12,671 nt of DNA from NCBI GenBank assembly GCA_041391425.1, contig JAWKNZ010000001.1:1-12671 (forward strand), given 5' to 3'. Positions 1 to 12,211 of the stretch are shown in pieces; positions within the stretch are counted from its first letter, which is position 1, and the number at the start of each line of letters is the position of its first letter. A program made the position numbers and the translations under genes. The stretch is from JAWKNZ01 sp041391425 (GTDB lineage: Bacteria; Bdellovibrionota_B; Oligoflexia; Oligoflexales; JAWKNZ01). The notes under the pieces are model-generated. The model searched no databases. It was not told the origin of the DNA and saw only the letters and a list, made by a program, of their open reading frames with translations.

Positions 1-590
1 AGGAGCGGTTGCGAATTGCCAGTGAAATGCACGATGATGTCGGTTCGGGTTTGAGCAGGATACGTTATATCATTGGAGGAATTATCAGTGGAAAGACGGA
101 ACAAAAAACAGGAATTGACAAGGCTAATGACATTATTGACGATTCCATCCAAAAGATGAAGGAAATCGTATGGTCGCTCAACGAAAGCAATCAGACCCTT
201 GAGGAACTCATCTATTACATCAGAGGACAGGTAAGTGAAATGGTGGAAAATGCCGAAATAGAGTTTGAAAGTCATTTACCAGATGCTATCCCGACGATAT
301 TCTTTGGATGGGCAAGAAACCGAAACACCTATCTGTTGGTCAAGGAAACCATCCACAATGCCATCAAACATGCAAACGCTAACAAGATAACCTTGGAGTT
401 TGAAATTTCCAATGAGCTTTCCATTACTATTTTCGATAACGGAAAAGGCTTTGACACCCAACAAAAACATCCGGGCAACGGATTGAACAACTACAAAAAA
501 CGAATTTCGGAACTTCATGGCCGATATGATATGTCATCAAAAATCGGTAAAGGCACCAGCGTTACATTTTATATTCCTTTTACATTTTAG
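1..590 (+). CDS. Sensor histidine kinase, C-terminal fragment (HisKA_3 + HATPase_c)
   Basis: The frame is open from the left edge (first codon at nt 3), so this is the C-terminal part of a longer gene; the TTG at 9 is not a real start. The first codons read ERLRIASEMHDDVGSGLSRI, the HisKA_3 dimerisation and phosphoacceptor motif, with the candidate phosphorylated histidine at nt 30-32. WSLNESNQTLEELI follows, typical of this subfamily. The ATPase domain then shows the N box KETIHNAIKHA (key Asn at nt 357-359), the G1 box DNGKGFD from nt 435, a G2 box GNGLNNYKKRISELHG and a final GKGTSVTFYIPF. Known for the family: it autophosphorylates and passes phosphate to a NarL/LuxR-type response regulator. 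The sensory N-terminus and any partner regulator lie outside the window. The reading frame is intact to the TAG at 588-590. Confidence 0.93.
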   Translation, partial: ERLRIASEMHDDVGSGLSRIRYIIGGIISGKTEQKTGIDKANDIIDDSIQKMKEIVWSLNESNQTLEELIYYIRGQVSEMVENAEIEFESHLPDAIPTIFFGWARNRNTYLLVKETIHNAIKHANANKITLEFEISNELSITIFDNGKGFDTQQKHPGNGLNNYKKRISELHGRYDMSSKIGKGTSVTFYIPFTF

Positions 591-680
591 GCCACAATTA
601 CCACTTCAAAATGGTACAAACGGTTGATTGACAGGCATCCATCCAAAATGTAATTTTACTTCAATAAAAATGATACTATC

Positions 681-911
681 ATGGAAGCAATATCTATGTA
701 TCCAAATCCTGCACGTGCTAAAATCAATATTAAAAATCCTTACAAAAAGGTTATTAATAAAATCATCATTACTGATTTAACCGGAATGAAAATAAGGGAA
801 CAAAATGATAATACCAATGTTATAAATGTTTCCCAACTGAAACAAGGTATTTATCTAGTTCAAATACTTTCGAATAAGAATATGTCATTAAATAAAATCA
901 TTAAGAATTAA
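681..911 (+). CDS. Orphan T9SS type A sorting domain (C-terminal tail without cargo)
   Basis: The 76-residue product matches a Por-secretion-system C-terminal sorting domain almost end to end: ISMYPNPARAKINI near the N-terminus, a central strand IIITDLTGMKIRE, then INVSQLKQGIYLVQI and a basic end LNKIIKN. In this family the domain is the last 70-90 residues of a large secreted protein and directs it through the type IX system to the cell surface. Here there is no signal peptide and no cargo. The frame is open upstream only to the TAA at 651-653, and the kinase gene ends at 590. It is therefore either the leftover 3' end of a deleted gene or, less likely, a free-standing small protein starting at ATG 681. 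No Shine-Dalgarno is seen, which is usual in this phylum. The next gene starts 11 nt after its stop. Confidence 0.7.
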   Translation: MEAISMYPNPARAKINIKNPYKKVINKIIITDLTGMKIREQNDNTNVINVSQLKQGIYLVQILSNKNMSLNKIIKN

Positions 912-922
912 ATCATTTGGTC

Positions 923-2971
923 ATGAAAAAATATATTCTATTGTTCACCTTTCTTTTTCTTAACTGCATTGTTTTTGCACAAAAACCAAATCAGAAAAAA
1001 GAAAAACCGCCCACACAAAAGGAATTGCAAGAGATGATGTCAGAAATGCAAATGTTGAATGATAGCTTAAGTGATGAGGAAAGAGCAGAAATGGAAAAAA
1101 TGGGCATCAAAATGCCAGATATGAAAAATTTGCAAAAAACCATTTCTACCACCAGCGACGGCGAATTAAAGAAAGCATGGGAAAATGATACACGTCTTGT
1201 ACCCGAAAAGATATAGCAAAAGCAAGAATTACAAAAAGCCATTTCGCCCAAATTGACCAATGCCGAAATTGGCGGTTTCTGTCTCAAAAACGCACCAAGC
1301 TATTTTATTAAACTTAAGCGCAGAGACAAAATCAAAAGGGCAATTACTATTACAAACTATCAAAACCCAAAATAAATCGATTGCCGATACACTGCCGGGT
1401 TTTGGATAGCTTTTCGCAAAAAAATCCCACCGTTAATTTCATTTAATGGGAGAAGCGCTTAAAGAAAACCCAAGTAACACTAATAATCTAAATAATTATG
1501 CTGTCATGCGTTGAGTATGTAAGCAGGTGCTGAGCTAAATTAGCAATTCCACTTTAATAACCTAAATAAAAGGTATCCAAAAAACAGCAGTATTTTAAAT
1601 AAATATAACCCAAGCATGGTTAGACTAAAGAGATATAGACCGAGCAGAAAAATACGCTGATAGCACGATACGTATCGCAGCATTTCACTCATTGCCAATA
1701 TGGCAAAATGCTTAATAGAGGAAAGTAAAGGCAATATTCCTGAAGCTATTGCAGCAGGTAAAAAAGGTATCAAAAAAATTCATTTAGTATTGAAAAGACT
1801 TTGCTTCACACATTTAGTTATACCCAAAACCTGACCTTAACTGGGATAACCGATGCTACAAGACCCAATGGGTCTTGGAAAAATTTGTATGGTCAGAGTA
1901 CCCCAAATCCGTTGAACAAAGCATGTATCTAGAACCATAAATGATGCTCGAAGAAGTTGTTCTCGGTGTTTGATGAATTAAGCAAGCAAAAGTGAAAAAA
2001 TTGAACAGGATTGGGAGTCAATAAAGAAATTCTCGCAAGCAAATTAGCGATGAATGGTCAGCCAGATGTATGCTGATGCCTTATCCACAATAAGTAAACA
2101 GCCATTACAAAACTCAAATATTTGATAGAGCCTGATTATGGGCCAAATATGGCTTTCATTTTTCCAGAATATGCAGAGTCAATAAACTATAACAACCGAA
2201 AAATTAGATGAGATTAAACGAATAAAGGATGCCAAGTATAAAGAATTTAACAAAAATATGAAAAGCAATTTGGAGAGGCTTTAGTAAATCTTCTACTAAG
2301 AAGCTTGTGACGAGGAAAATAGTATTCGCAATACCTATTTAAGCAGCAAATGAAATTTGTAGAAGAAGCCAATACCAATTACTTAAATATATTCCGTCGA
2401 AAGCCAGTTAACACCACCTGTACTATATACAATATACAATGTGGCCAGAAGACTTTGAACGAGCAAAAATCAATGCGCAAATTGCTTGGCTTCAATTTAT
2501 AAGTAAGCAACAAGTGGAGTTTCAAGAAAAAGTGGTTACTGTAATGGCATTCCGGATAAAGAAAATGCTAACGCTACGCTGTACCTTGATAGATGTGGCT
2601 TGTAAGTATGAAAAAAGTACTATGAATATGGGCATATTCAGTATTACACAAAAAAGTGCAGCAACCTAATCACAAAATGGGATTTTGCTGGTGTTAAGTT
2701 GGATATGAAAGATAACATTGAAACCAATAAATTGAACGGAACTGTAATTATTGTGCCAGTAAAGGTTTTAAAGGCCCAATGGCTACTGAAGTTACAGTTT
2801 CTGAGGTGGTATTGTTGAATTTGATAATTTGGTATTACTGATGTAGGTGTCATAGCAGGAGTAGAAACAGCAATTGCTGGTCAAACCATTGTTGGTGCCG
2901 AAGCTACCATAACAATTAATAGTGGAACAAGTGTTTCTGGCAAAGGCATTTTGCAAGGAATCAATAATTAA
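923..2971 (+). pseudogene. Exported TPR-like helical protein, frameshifted throughout (pseudogene 1)
   Basis: The real start is ATG 923, preferred over an in-frame TTG at 917 because a signal peptide follows at once (MKKYILLFTFLFL...IVFAQ). After it comes a Lys/Glu/Met-rich helical stretch (KELQEMMSEMQ, EERAEMEKMGIKMPDMKNL). The frame breaks at the A-run 1206-1209, giving a TAG at 1214-1216. The protein continues in other frames: LTNAEIGGF, KTHQAILLNLSAETK, LMGEALKENPSNTNNLNNYAV near 1445-1505, TPR-like DRAEKYADSTIRIAAFHSL and NMAKCLIEESKGNIPEAIAA near 1640-1760, MGLEKFVWSEYPKSVEQSMY near 1870, MWPEDFERAKINAQIAWLQF near 2439, YCNGIPDKENANATLYLDRC, and a Gly/Val-rich end with FDNLGITDVGV and GKGILQGINN at the TAA 2969-2971. 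Total length is about 683 codons. Lesions are mostly 1-2 nt indels. Function is unknown; TPR-like repeats suggest a periplasmic scaffold, an inference. The damage could be consensus error. Confidence 0.82.
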
Positions 2972-2981
2972 AGACAAAGCA

Positions 2982-4131
2982 ATGAAAAAGCTACTTTAAT
3001 ATTCACAGCCTTACTGATATCATCCATAGCGTTTGCACAAAACTGTACGGATGCAGATTTAGAAAAATGTACCTGGCGCCCTGACCCCGAATAAAAAGGT
3101 TCAATCGCAACTTTCGGTACAGAAATTGGTCAAAGCGCAAGTGTCACCGATATTATAGATAATATGATGCGCCCGAATTTTCAAGTCCCCAAAGGCCTTC
3201 GTAGCTACGCTACCTATTTTTCGCATTTGTGGGATACAATCAATAATATTATTAGAAATAATTTGGTACAATATGATTATACCAACTGGTTCAACCATTT
3301 TATGTGCTATAATGATAAGGTCACCAAAAATCCCGATTCTCAAATAATACTTCGAATTAATTTCAATGATCCAGGAGTTGTTTTTTCTCGTGATGTACCA
3401 CAGAATGGAGACACAATGAAAAGATCATTTCCATAAGTTTCGACAATTTTCCTGAACAAAAAATGGAATCATTTTACATGAAATCAACGCCAGATTCAGG
3501 TCAATTTACCTATAAGCCCGATAGGTATTGATTACTTATGACGGAAAATACTTCACTTTCGTTACCTGTTTTGAATTATCTACAAAAATCAAAAGAAAAG
3601 CTGACTAAATCATTTCCAAAAAACATTGATGACATTAAAGAATTTAATCCAATAAGACCAAAAGTTGAACAAGAAAAGAAAAGCAAGAAGCCTTACAAAA
3701 ATTAAAGATGATGCAGCAAAAGGTTATGGAGATTGGACCAATAGATACCTACAGAATTATCAAAACAGATGAACAGAAGCAGGAAGAGAACATGTAAAAT
3801 CTGCAACTGAAACATATCAAAAAAAGTTTTCAAATTGTAGAAAATTTACTAAAATGCCTGAAAAGGATTTGCAAAAACCAGCAATTGTCAATTCACTCGG
3901 CGAATTCAATGGTTTTAGCAATAAGGAGAAGTAGACCCATATAATTATAAAGGAAAATCAAGACTATTATAATAACAACCAAAGCAAAGGGTTCCTCAAG
4001 TCATTTTTGTTAGCCTCACAAAATATAGTAGTGGAAAACAGAAATATGTGACTTATATTACCATTATAGACCGACCGGATTTTGAGAAGTTGAAAAGCTT
4101 TTGCTTGGCAAATAAAATCTTTAATCAATGA
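2982..4131 (+). pseudogene. Secreted protein of unknown function, frameshifted (pseudogene 2)
   Basis: It starts at ATG 2982, 10 nt after the previous gene. The A-run at 2985-2989 is one base short: adding one A restores a clear signal peptide, MKKATLIFTALLISSIAFAQ, followed by NCTDADLEKCTWRPDPE. A stop then interrupts, and the protein continues with GSIATFGTEIGQSASVTDII, NMMRPNFQVPKGLRSYATYF, a Trp/Tyr/Asn-rich stretch (WDTINNIIRNN, YDYTNWFNHFMCYNDK) and, in other frames, LTKSFPKNIDDIKEFNPIRP, DDAAKGYGDWTNRYLQNYQN, EHVKSATETYQKKFSNCRKF, VDPYNYKGKSRLL and IIDRPDFEKLKSFCLANKIF. The stop at 4129-4131 overlaps the next start. Visible lesions include TGA at 3770-3772 where Trp is expected and a short A-run at 3929-3930. 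I do not recognise the family. The signal peptide and position argue for an envelope protein made with its neighbours. Confidence 0.75.
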
Positions 4132-5487
4132 AATATATCAATCCCATTTCTAATAATGTTAGCATCCAATGTGTCATTTGCGCAAAACGAAACTTTCGGA
4201 CCTCATAACATATACACCACCAAAAGATTGGGTGAAAGAACTAAAGAACGTAAGATGTGGTAAGTTACAAAATCTAAGTCAATAAAAAAGATAAATCATG
4301 GTGTCAGCCGAATTTTCAAGAGCACCTTGAGCAAAGGTGCAATGTAAATGATGACTTTAAACATGAGTGGGAGACGTTGGTTGTTCAACAATACAAAAAA
4401 CCATCTGCATCACCCTAAATTAGCACAAAGCATACTGATGGATGGGACATCATAAGTGGTGCTACTAATCTCATATTCAGATGATGAAACGGCAGTCGTC
4501 TTAACAACTTTTTCAGGTTTTGGAGTTTGCACAAGCGTCATAGCAGTAGCTCCTTACAAAAAATATTTTAAGGACATTGAAAACTTAATGGGAACAATCA
4601 GACTTCAAATACCCTCTACAAAAACTGAAGACAACCATATTTCATCAGAAAATAATTTTCACGATAACTATTCCTTTACCATTTCAAACTTCGAAAATGG
4701 TTGGAAAAGTGAAGTAAAAAAAGACTGGGTAGAAGTGACAAAAGGGGAGCTAAAAGTTTTACTTCATTATTCAAATGATAATATCAAAGCAGCAAATACA
4801 GATCTTGATGTAATGTGTGCTGCAGCATGGAATGTATTGGTTGCTCCTAGGTACAGAAATATTAAAAATTATCAACTCAATCCAGGAGTCATTGAATATG
4901 AACGACCCTATTTTGCACAAGCAGAATTAACCGAAAATAGTTCAGGCAAAAATGTTTTTGTAGTCCTTTTTAAGAAAGGAACAGGATGGATGGAATTCAT
5001 TGCACCTGATAAAAATACATTTCTGAAAACTTTTGGAGTAGATATTAACACAATTAATTACTCATCCGACAGCAACATCTGGGAGCCTCTCAAGAAAATG
5101 GTTGATTACAATAAATTCGCAGTTGCACAATCAGATTTTATTGGAAAATGGACTGATAAATTTGCAGGGAATACTTATTATGCCAATGTATACACTGGAA
5201 CAAGTGCAGGAATGAACACACATACTTCGACTCAAAGTTTCGAATTCAAAAACAACAACTATTCATGGTATCTAATAGCGGCTAACTCCTTCGGCGGTCA
5301 ATCAGAATTTGGGCATGTTAAAAGTAATGGAATGTTTAAAGTGGTGAACAATTGGCAAATCTTTTTTTCAGATATAGAAGGAAAACCAAAAACCTATAAC
5401 GTTTATTTTTCAGCAATTAAAGAAGGAAGAATATTATGGATTAGTGATACTGACAATCCCAATTATACAGGCTTTTCTCAACAATAA
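4128..5487 (+). pseudogene. Secreted protein of unknown function, broken 5' part and intact 3' kilobase (pseudogene 3)
   Basis: ATG 4128 overlaps the preceding stop as ATGA, indicating translational coupling. The signal peptide is split by a missing pair of T near 4150: MKYINPI then, shifted, FLIMLASNVSFAQNETFG. The 5' third is scrambled (TPPKDWVKELKN near 4215; TDGWDIISGATNLIF near 4438-4475). From 4456 to 5487 the frame is fully open (343 codons), including DDETAVVLTTFSGFG, NYSFTISNFENGWKSEVKKD, WVEVTKGELKVLLHYSND, FIGKWTDKFAGNTYYANVYT, and an ending with VYFSAIKEGRILWISDTDN. The 3' part is beta-rich with alternating hydrophobics and many Asn/Tyr/Trp, as in a lipocalin-like or beta-sandwich module, an inference only. 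I do not recognise the family. The 3' ORF has GTG codons at its start but no signal peptide, so it is unlikely to be an independent gene. Confidence 0.75.
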
Positions 5488-5511
5488 TCAAGAAATTTAA
5501 AATTAAAAACC

Positions 5512-6824
5512 ATGAAAAAATTTGCAATAGTAATGTATTTGCTTACAATAACCCTGAACTCAAATGCTCAACTCTTGAAGAAACTTAAGGATAAAGCGGT
5601 TAGCAAGACCGAACAAAAAGCAGAAGCAAAAGTTGATCATAAAATCGATGCGGCTGTTGATGGTGTTATGGACGGAAATATTCATTTTCCAAAAAACAAA
5701 AAAGCTTCACAAAATGATTCTCTCAAAGATATCACGTTATCAACGAAAAACGAGAATGAGCGTAGAGTTGATTATGAAAAGGGTTATGTTACCAAATTTG
5801 ATTTTATTCCAGGAGAAAAAATTATTTTTTTCGAGGATTTTTCGAATGAATCAATAGGAGATTTCCCATCAAATTGGAATACTACAGGATCTGGAGAAAT
5901 AGTCACTTTAAATGGATTGGAAGGTAAATGGTTACTAATGCAAAGTCAATCCAATTATACACTTCCTCACGATTTAATTGATCTACCAGAAAATGCAACG
6001 ATACAATTTGACCCCACAACGTCAATACCTTGAATGGCGCACGAACTCGTATACTTTGCCCCAAGGATGTAAAGAACCCAAATAATTACATGAACACATC
6101 CTATTATTCACTTAATGGAAACGACAATATTGCATTTTGCTCAATTATCCGGGAAATACAGATTCAAACGCTTATTGTGGATATATATGTTTCATAATAC
6201 TTCTCGTCAACCAATTTAGTAAATGAAAATTAGACTTGAAAATATTTTATGCCTACAAAAAGACAATCAACCTTTAAAAAGTTTCTATCTGAAGCAAAAA
6301 ACAAAGAATAAGAGTCTATTTTTTAAATGAAAACAAAGCACTTGATTTACCCAAAATTCTACCTTCCGAAATGAAAGTCAACGCACTCGTATGGAATACC
6401 TTAAGTCTACAAGGTGATAATAAATACTTTATCAGTAATATTCGAGTAGCCACAGGCAATCCAGACACTGTGAAATAAATTAATTTCTGATGGTAAGTTG
6501 GTTTCCAGTGGAATCCAATTTGGAATAAACTCGAATGTAATAAACCAGAATTTTATGGGATACTTAAAGAAATTGCAGCTATTAAAAGAAAATAAACTAT
6601 GAATATTAATATAGTTGGACATACGGATGATGATGGTGATGAAGTGTCTAACTTAACCCTTTCTCAAAAGAGCCGCCATAGCAGTCAAAACTATGCTAAC
6701 AAGAATTTGGGATTGATGCCTTAAGGATGGAAACTGATGGAAAGGAGAAAGAGCCTATTCTACCCAATACAAGTGCAATCAATAAAGCAGTAATAGAAGA
6801 GTGGAGTTTATTAGAATCAATTGA
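5512..6824 (+). pseudogene. OmpA-family outer-membrane/peptidoglycan-associated protein, frameshifted in its 3' half (pseudogene 4)
   Basis: ATG 5512 lies 24 nt after the previous stop. The first 173 codons are intact: signal peptide MKKFAIVMYLLTITLNSNAQ, an amphipathic coiled-coil-like segment (LLKKLKDKAVSKTEQKAEAK), then DFIPGEKIIFFEDFSNESIG and FPSNWNTTGSGEIVTLNGLE, which look like a jelly-roll or lectin-like fold. A stop at 6031-6033 ends the frame. A clean patch at 6359-6478 encodes MKVNALVWNTL and YFISNIRVATGNPDT. Then KLVSSGIQFGINSNVIKPEF leads into the OmpA domain: VGHTDDDGDEVSNLTLSQ (near 6613) keeps the HTD and LS..R residues that contact peptidoglycan in the family, followed by RMETDGK and the terminal SNRRVEFIRIN, stop 6822-6824. 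The full protein would be about 437 residues, an outer-membrane-associated protein gripping the cell wall. All hallmarks survive, so breakage is recent or artefactual. Confidence 0.85.
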
Positions 6825-6856
6825 ATGAATTCTATTCTAAAGTAGAAATTTTAAAC

Positions 6857-6880
6857 AAAAAAAGTCCCCTGTTGGGGACT
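6857..6880 (-). terminator. Intrinsic terminator of the rRNA operon
   Basis: A perfect 7-bp inverted repeat AGTCCCC / GGGGACT (6863-6869 and 6874-6880) has a 4-nt loop. On the minus strand it is followed by a run of seven T (6857-6863), giving a classical hairpin plus U-tract. It lies only a few bases beyond the 3' end of 5S. On the plus strand no T-run follows, so it acts in the rRNA direction only and does not serve the convergent protein genes. Confidence 0.85.
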
Positions 6881-6883
6881 CGA

Positions 6884-6988
6884 AAAAGGCGACGACCTAC
6901 TTCCACGAGGTGTACCATCGGCGCAAACGGGCTTAACTTCTCTGTTCGGAATGGTAAGAGGTGAGCCCCGTCGCTATAACCACCTTAA
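6884..6988 (-). rRNA. rrf: 5S ribosomal RNA, slightly short
   Basis: The minus strand contains core 5S signatures in order: TATAGCGACGGGGCTCACC, CCATTCCGAACAGAGAAGTT, AAGCCCG, GCGCCGATGGTAC and AAGTAGG. The ends were placed by the helix I pairing of AAGGTGG (5') with TCGCCTT (3'). Length is about 105 nt against the usual 108-120. The helix IV/V arm between GATGGTA and AAGTAGG is several bases short, and the usual GAGAGTAGG of loop E reads GGAAGTAGG. That fits the lesion-rich block covering this part of the window. It is the last gene of the operon, directly before the terminator. Confidence 0.9.
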
Positions 6989-7005
6989 AGGTTTGCTCTC
7001 TCCGT

Positions 7006-7063
7006 CTCCCCCAAAGGGGGAGTGCCGATCGCGTTTCCATGGCGTCCCCTCCCATTGGGGAGG
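7006..7063. repeat. C-rich/G-rich palindromes in the 23S-5S spacer, copies 1 and 2
   Basis: Two hairpins lie 25 nt apart: CTCCCCC-AAA-GGGGGAG (7006-7022) and CCTCCC-ATTG-GGGAGG (7048-7063). They share the CTCCC/GGGAG core with the larger structure at 7147-7198. Their pattern recalls short interspersed palindromes that I remember as common between genes in Bacteroidota; this recollection was not checked. Confidence 0.55.
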
Positions 7064-7082
7064 TCAGTAGGGGATAAATATC

Positions 7083-7125
7083 GACATATTGAAAAAAGGG
7101 CACTTGGTGCCTGTATACATAAAAA
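7083..7125 (-). other. 3' strand of the 23S rRNA processing stem, with an inserted hairpin
   Basis: The plus-strand sequence GACATATTGAAAAA (7083-7096) and ATACATAAAAA (7115-7125) is the reverse complement of the spacer just upstream of 23S (10120-10146), so the two flanks of 23S can pair in the precursor RNA. In this strand only, a 5-bp hairpin GGCAC-TTG-GTGCC (7099-7111) sits between the two paired blocks. In bacteria such stems are cut by RNase III to release pre-23S; the cutting here is inferred. Confidence 0.7.
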
Positions 7126-7146
7126 GGTCTTGTACTCTAAATGTCC

Positions 7147-7198
7147 CCTCCCCAGTGCGGGCAGGGTTCGCCCCCTCCTTCGGAGGGGCTGGGGGAGG
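7147..7198. repeat. Branched palindromic element next to the 23S 3' end
   Basis: An outer stem CCTCCCCAG / CTGGGGGAGG (7147-7155 and 7189-7198, one bulged G) encloses a perfect inner hairpin CCCCTCC-TTC-GGAGGGG (7172-7188). Between them lies a GC-rich arm. GC content is far above the AT-rich spacer around it. It looks like a copy of an interspersed palindromic repeat inserted in the spacer. It could fold in the rRNA transcript close to the processing site. Confidence 0.6.
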
Positions 7199-7199
7199 A

Positions 7200-10024
<2,825 letters not shown>

Positions 10025-10094
10025 ACTTTTGTCTTTTAATGAGTTAATAGTCTGTCAGAAAGCTCGTAAACTTCGACTGACTACTTGTTACTTT

Positions 10095-10115
10095 GATATG
10101 ATTATAAATCATATC
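10095..10115 (-). other. AT-rich hairpin in the 23S leader
   Basis: A perfect 9-bp inverted repeat GATATGATT / AATCATATC (10095-10103 and 10107-10115) has a 3-nt loop. It lies between the 23S processing-stem strand and the mature 23S 5' end. It is probably a local stem in the precursor. Confidence 0.5.
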
Positions 10116-10119
10116 TGTA

Positions 10120-10146
10120 TTTTTTATGTATCTTTTTCAATATGTC
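10120..10146 (-). other. 5' strand of the 23S rRNA processing stem
   Basis: On the minus strand this reads GACATATTGAAAAA then GATACATAAAAAA. It pairs with 7083-7125 beyond the 23S 3' end: 14 bp without mismatch, then 11 bp more after an asymmetric loop that holds a hairpin on the other strand. It overlaps the boxA-like motif at 10138-10153. Confidence 0.7.
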
Positions 10147-10153
10147 AATGAAC
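10138..10153 (-). promoter_or_regulatory. boxA-like antitermination motif in the 16S-23S spacer
   Basis: The minus strand reads GTTCATTGACATATTG, differing by one base from the copy in the 16S leader at 12212-12227. It resembles bacterial rRNA boxA (consensus near TGCTCTTTAACA), where NusB/NusE bind nascent RNA to prevent early termination. The position, before both 16S and 23S, matches known rRNA operons. The function is inferred from position and similarity. Confidence 0.55.
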
Positions 10154-10155
10154 GT

Positions 10156-10217
10156 CTTCGTGCACCGAAGCTTTATGCGAAGGTGCATCAGCCCGACTTC
10201 GCACAAGGCTTCGTCGG
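10156..10217 (-). other. GC-rich hairpin cluster between tRNA-Ala and 23S
   Basis: Two stems can form: TGCACC/GGTGCA (10161-10166 with 10182-10187) and CCGAC/GTCGG (10193-10197 with 10213-10217). An alternative stem CTTCG/CGAAG lies at 10156-10170. The mutually exclusive pairings, with repeated CTTCG/CGAAG, suggest a fold involved in tRNA-Ala 3' release. That role is an inference. Confidence 0.4.
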
Positions 10218-10223
10218 ACACAG

Positions 10224-10297
10224 TGGAGAATATCGGAGTCGAACCGATGACCTCCTGCGTGCAAGGCAGGCGCTCTAGCCAGCTGAGCTAATCCCCC
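10224..10297 (-). tRNA. tRNA-Ala(TGC)
   Basis: A 74-nt cloverleaf on the minus strand. The acceptor stem GGGGGAT pairs with ATTCTCC and includes the G3:U70 wobble that marks alanine tRNAs. The D-arm is GCTCAGCTGGCTAGAGC. The anticodon arm CCTGC-CTTGCAC-GCAGG gives anticodon TGC. The T-arm is ATCGGTTCGACTCCGAT and the discriminator is A. No CCA is encoded. It is the second tRNA of the 16S-23S spacer, the usual place. Confidence 0.97.
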
Positions 10298-10312
10298 AAT
10301 CTCTATAGTTGG

Positions 10313-10337
10313 CAGTCCACAGTTTTCAGTCTGCAGT
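10313..10337. repeat. Short tandem repeat between the two spacer tRNAs
   Basis: CAGTCCACAGT (10313-10323) and CAGTCTGCAGT (10327-10337) match at 9 of 11 positions with a 14-nt period. The second unit is also close to palindromic. The rest of the 101-nt gap between the tRNAs (10298-10398) shows nothing else recognisable. Confidence 0.4.
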
Positions 10338-10398
10338 CGTTGACCGACTAATCGGGTGGGTAACCACTTCTAGAATTTCCTTTTCAAAAAAAAATTAG

Positions 10399-10472
10399 TA
10401 GTCTCAGGCAGACTCGAACTGCCGACCTCTACATTATCAGTGTAGCGCTCTAACCAGCTGAGCTATGAGACT
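10399..10472 (-). tRNA. tRNA-Ile(GAT)
   Basis: A 74-nt cloverleaf on the minus strand. The acceptor stem AGTCTCA pairs fully with TGAGACT. The D-arm is GCTCAGCTGGTTAGAGC. The anticodon arm CTACA-CTGATAA-TGTAG gives anticodon GAT. The T-arm is CGGCAGTTCGAGTCTGCC and the discriminator is A. No CCA is encoded. It is the first tRNA after 16S, the canonical Ile-Ala order. Confidence 0.97.
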
Positions 10473-10497
10473 CTACTTTTTCCTTAGTTATGTTATA

Positions 10498-10508
10498 ATT
10501 AACAGCGT
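10498..10508 (-). other. 3' strand of the 16S rRNA processing stem
   Basis: The plus strand ATTAACAGCGT here is the counterpart of ACGCTGTCAAT at 12200-12210 in the 16S leader. The two RNA segments can form 11 continuous pairs including one G-U. The position, in the spacer after 16S and before tRNA-Ile, is right for an RNase III stem. It is shorter than the 23S stem, so less certain. Confidence 0.5.
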
Positions 10509-10562
10509 TGAGAATAAACTATCTCTTTCCCTTAAATACTACCTCTAGCCGTCTTTCTCTAG

Positions 10563-12076
<1,514 letters not shown>

Positions 12077-12173
12077 TAAATCTTAAGGCTTCGCTTGCGC
12101 TTTGCCTATTCTGTTCGACGACCAAGGGAATTTCAATTTCAAGGTACTCAAAATGGTTTGTTCTCTTTTTGTG

Positions 12174-12197
12174 CAATGCACCGTTTCCGGTACATTG
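12174..12197 (-). other. Hairpin in the 16S leader
   Basis: CAATGCACCG (12174-12183) and CGGTACATTG (12188-12197) form a 10-bp stem with one mismatch and a 4-nt loop TTTC. It lies just inside the proposed 16S processing stem. It is probably part of the leader fold. Confidence 0.5.
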
Positions 12198-12199
12198 CT

Positions 12200-12210
12200 A
12201 CGCTGTCAAT
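12200..12210 (-). other. 5' strand of the 16S rRNA processing stem
   Basis: This segment pairs with 10498-10508 after the 16S 3' end (11 pairs, one G-U). It sits directly downstream, in the direction of transcription, of the boxA-like motif. Confidence 0.5.
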
Positions 12211-12211
12211 C

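Noticed and set aside
276..518. 80-codon frame on the minus strand
   Set aside because: Shadow of the histidine kinase gene, whose motifs explain the sequence in the plus frame.
628..658. Possible promoter (TTG at 628-630, TAATTTTA at 651-658) before the T9SS tail
   Set aside because: The -7 element misses the last conserved base and such matches are expected by chance in AT-rich DNA.
2439..2669. 76-codon frame beginning MWPEDFERAK as a separate gene
   Set aside because: It is one in-frame piece of pseudogene 1; homologous-looking protein continues on both sides in other frames.
3164..3436. 90-codon frame as a separate gene
   Set aside because: It is the middle of pseudogene 2, continuous with the signal peptide upstream and with shifted frames downstream.
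10298..10398. A third tRNA or small RNA between the two spacer tRNAs
   Set aside because: No cloverleaf can be drawn and only a two-unit short repeat is visible.
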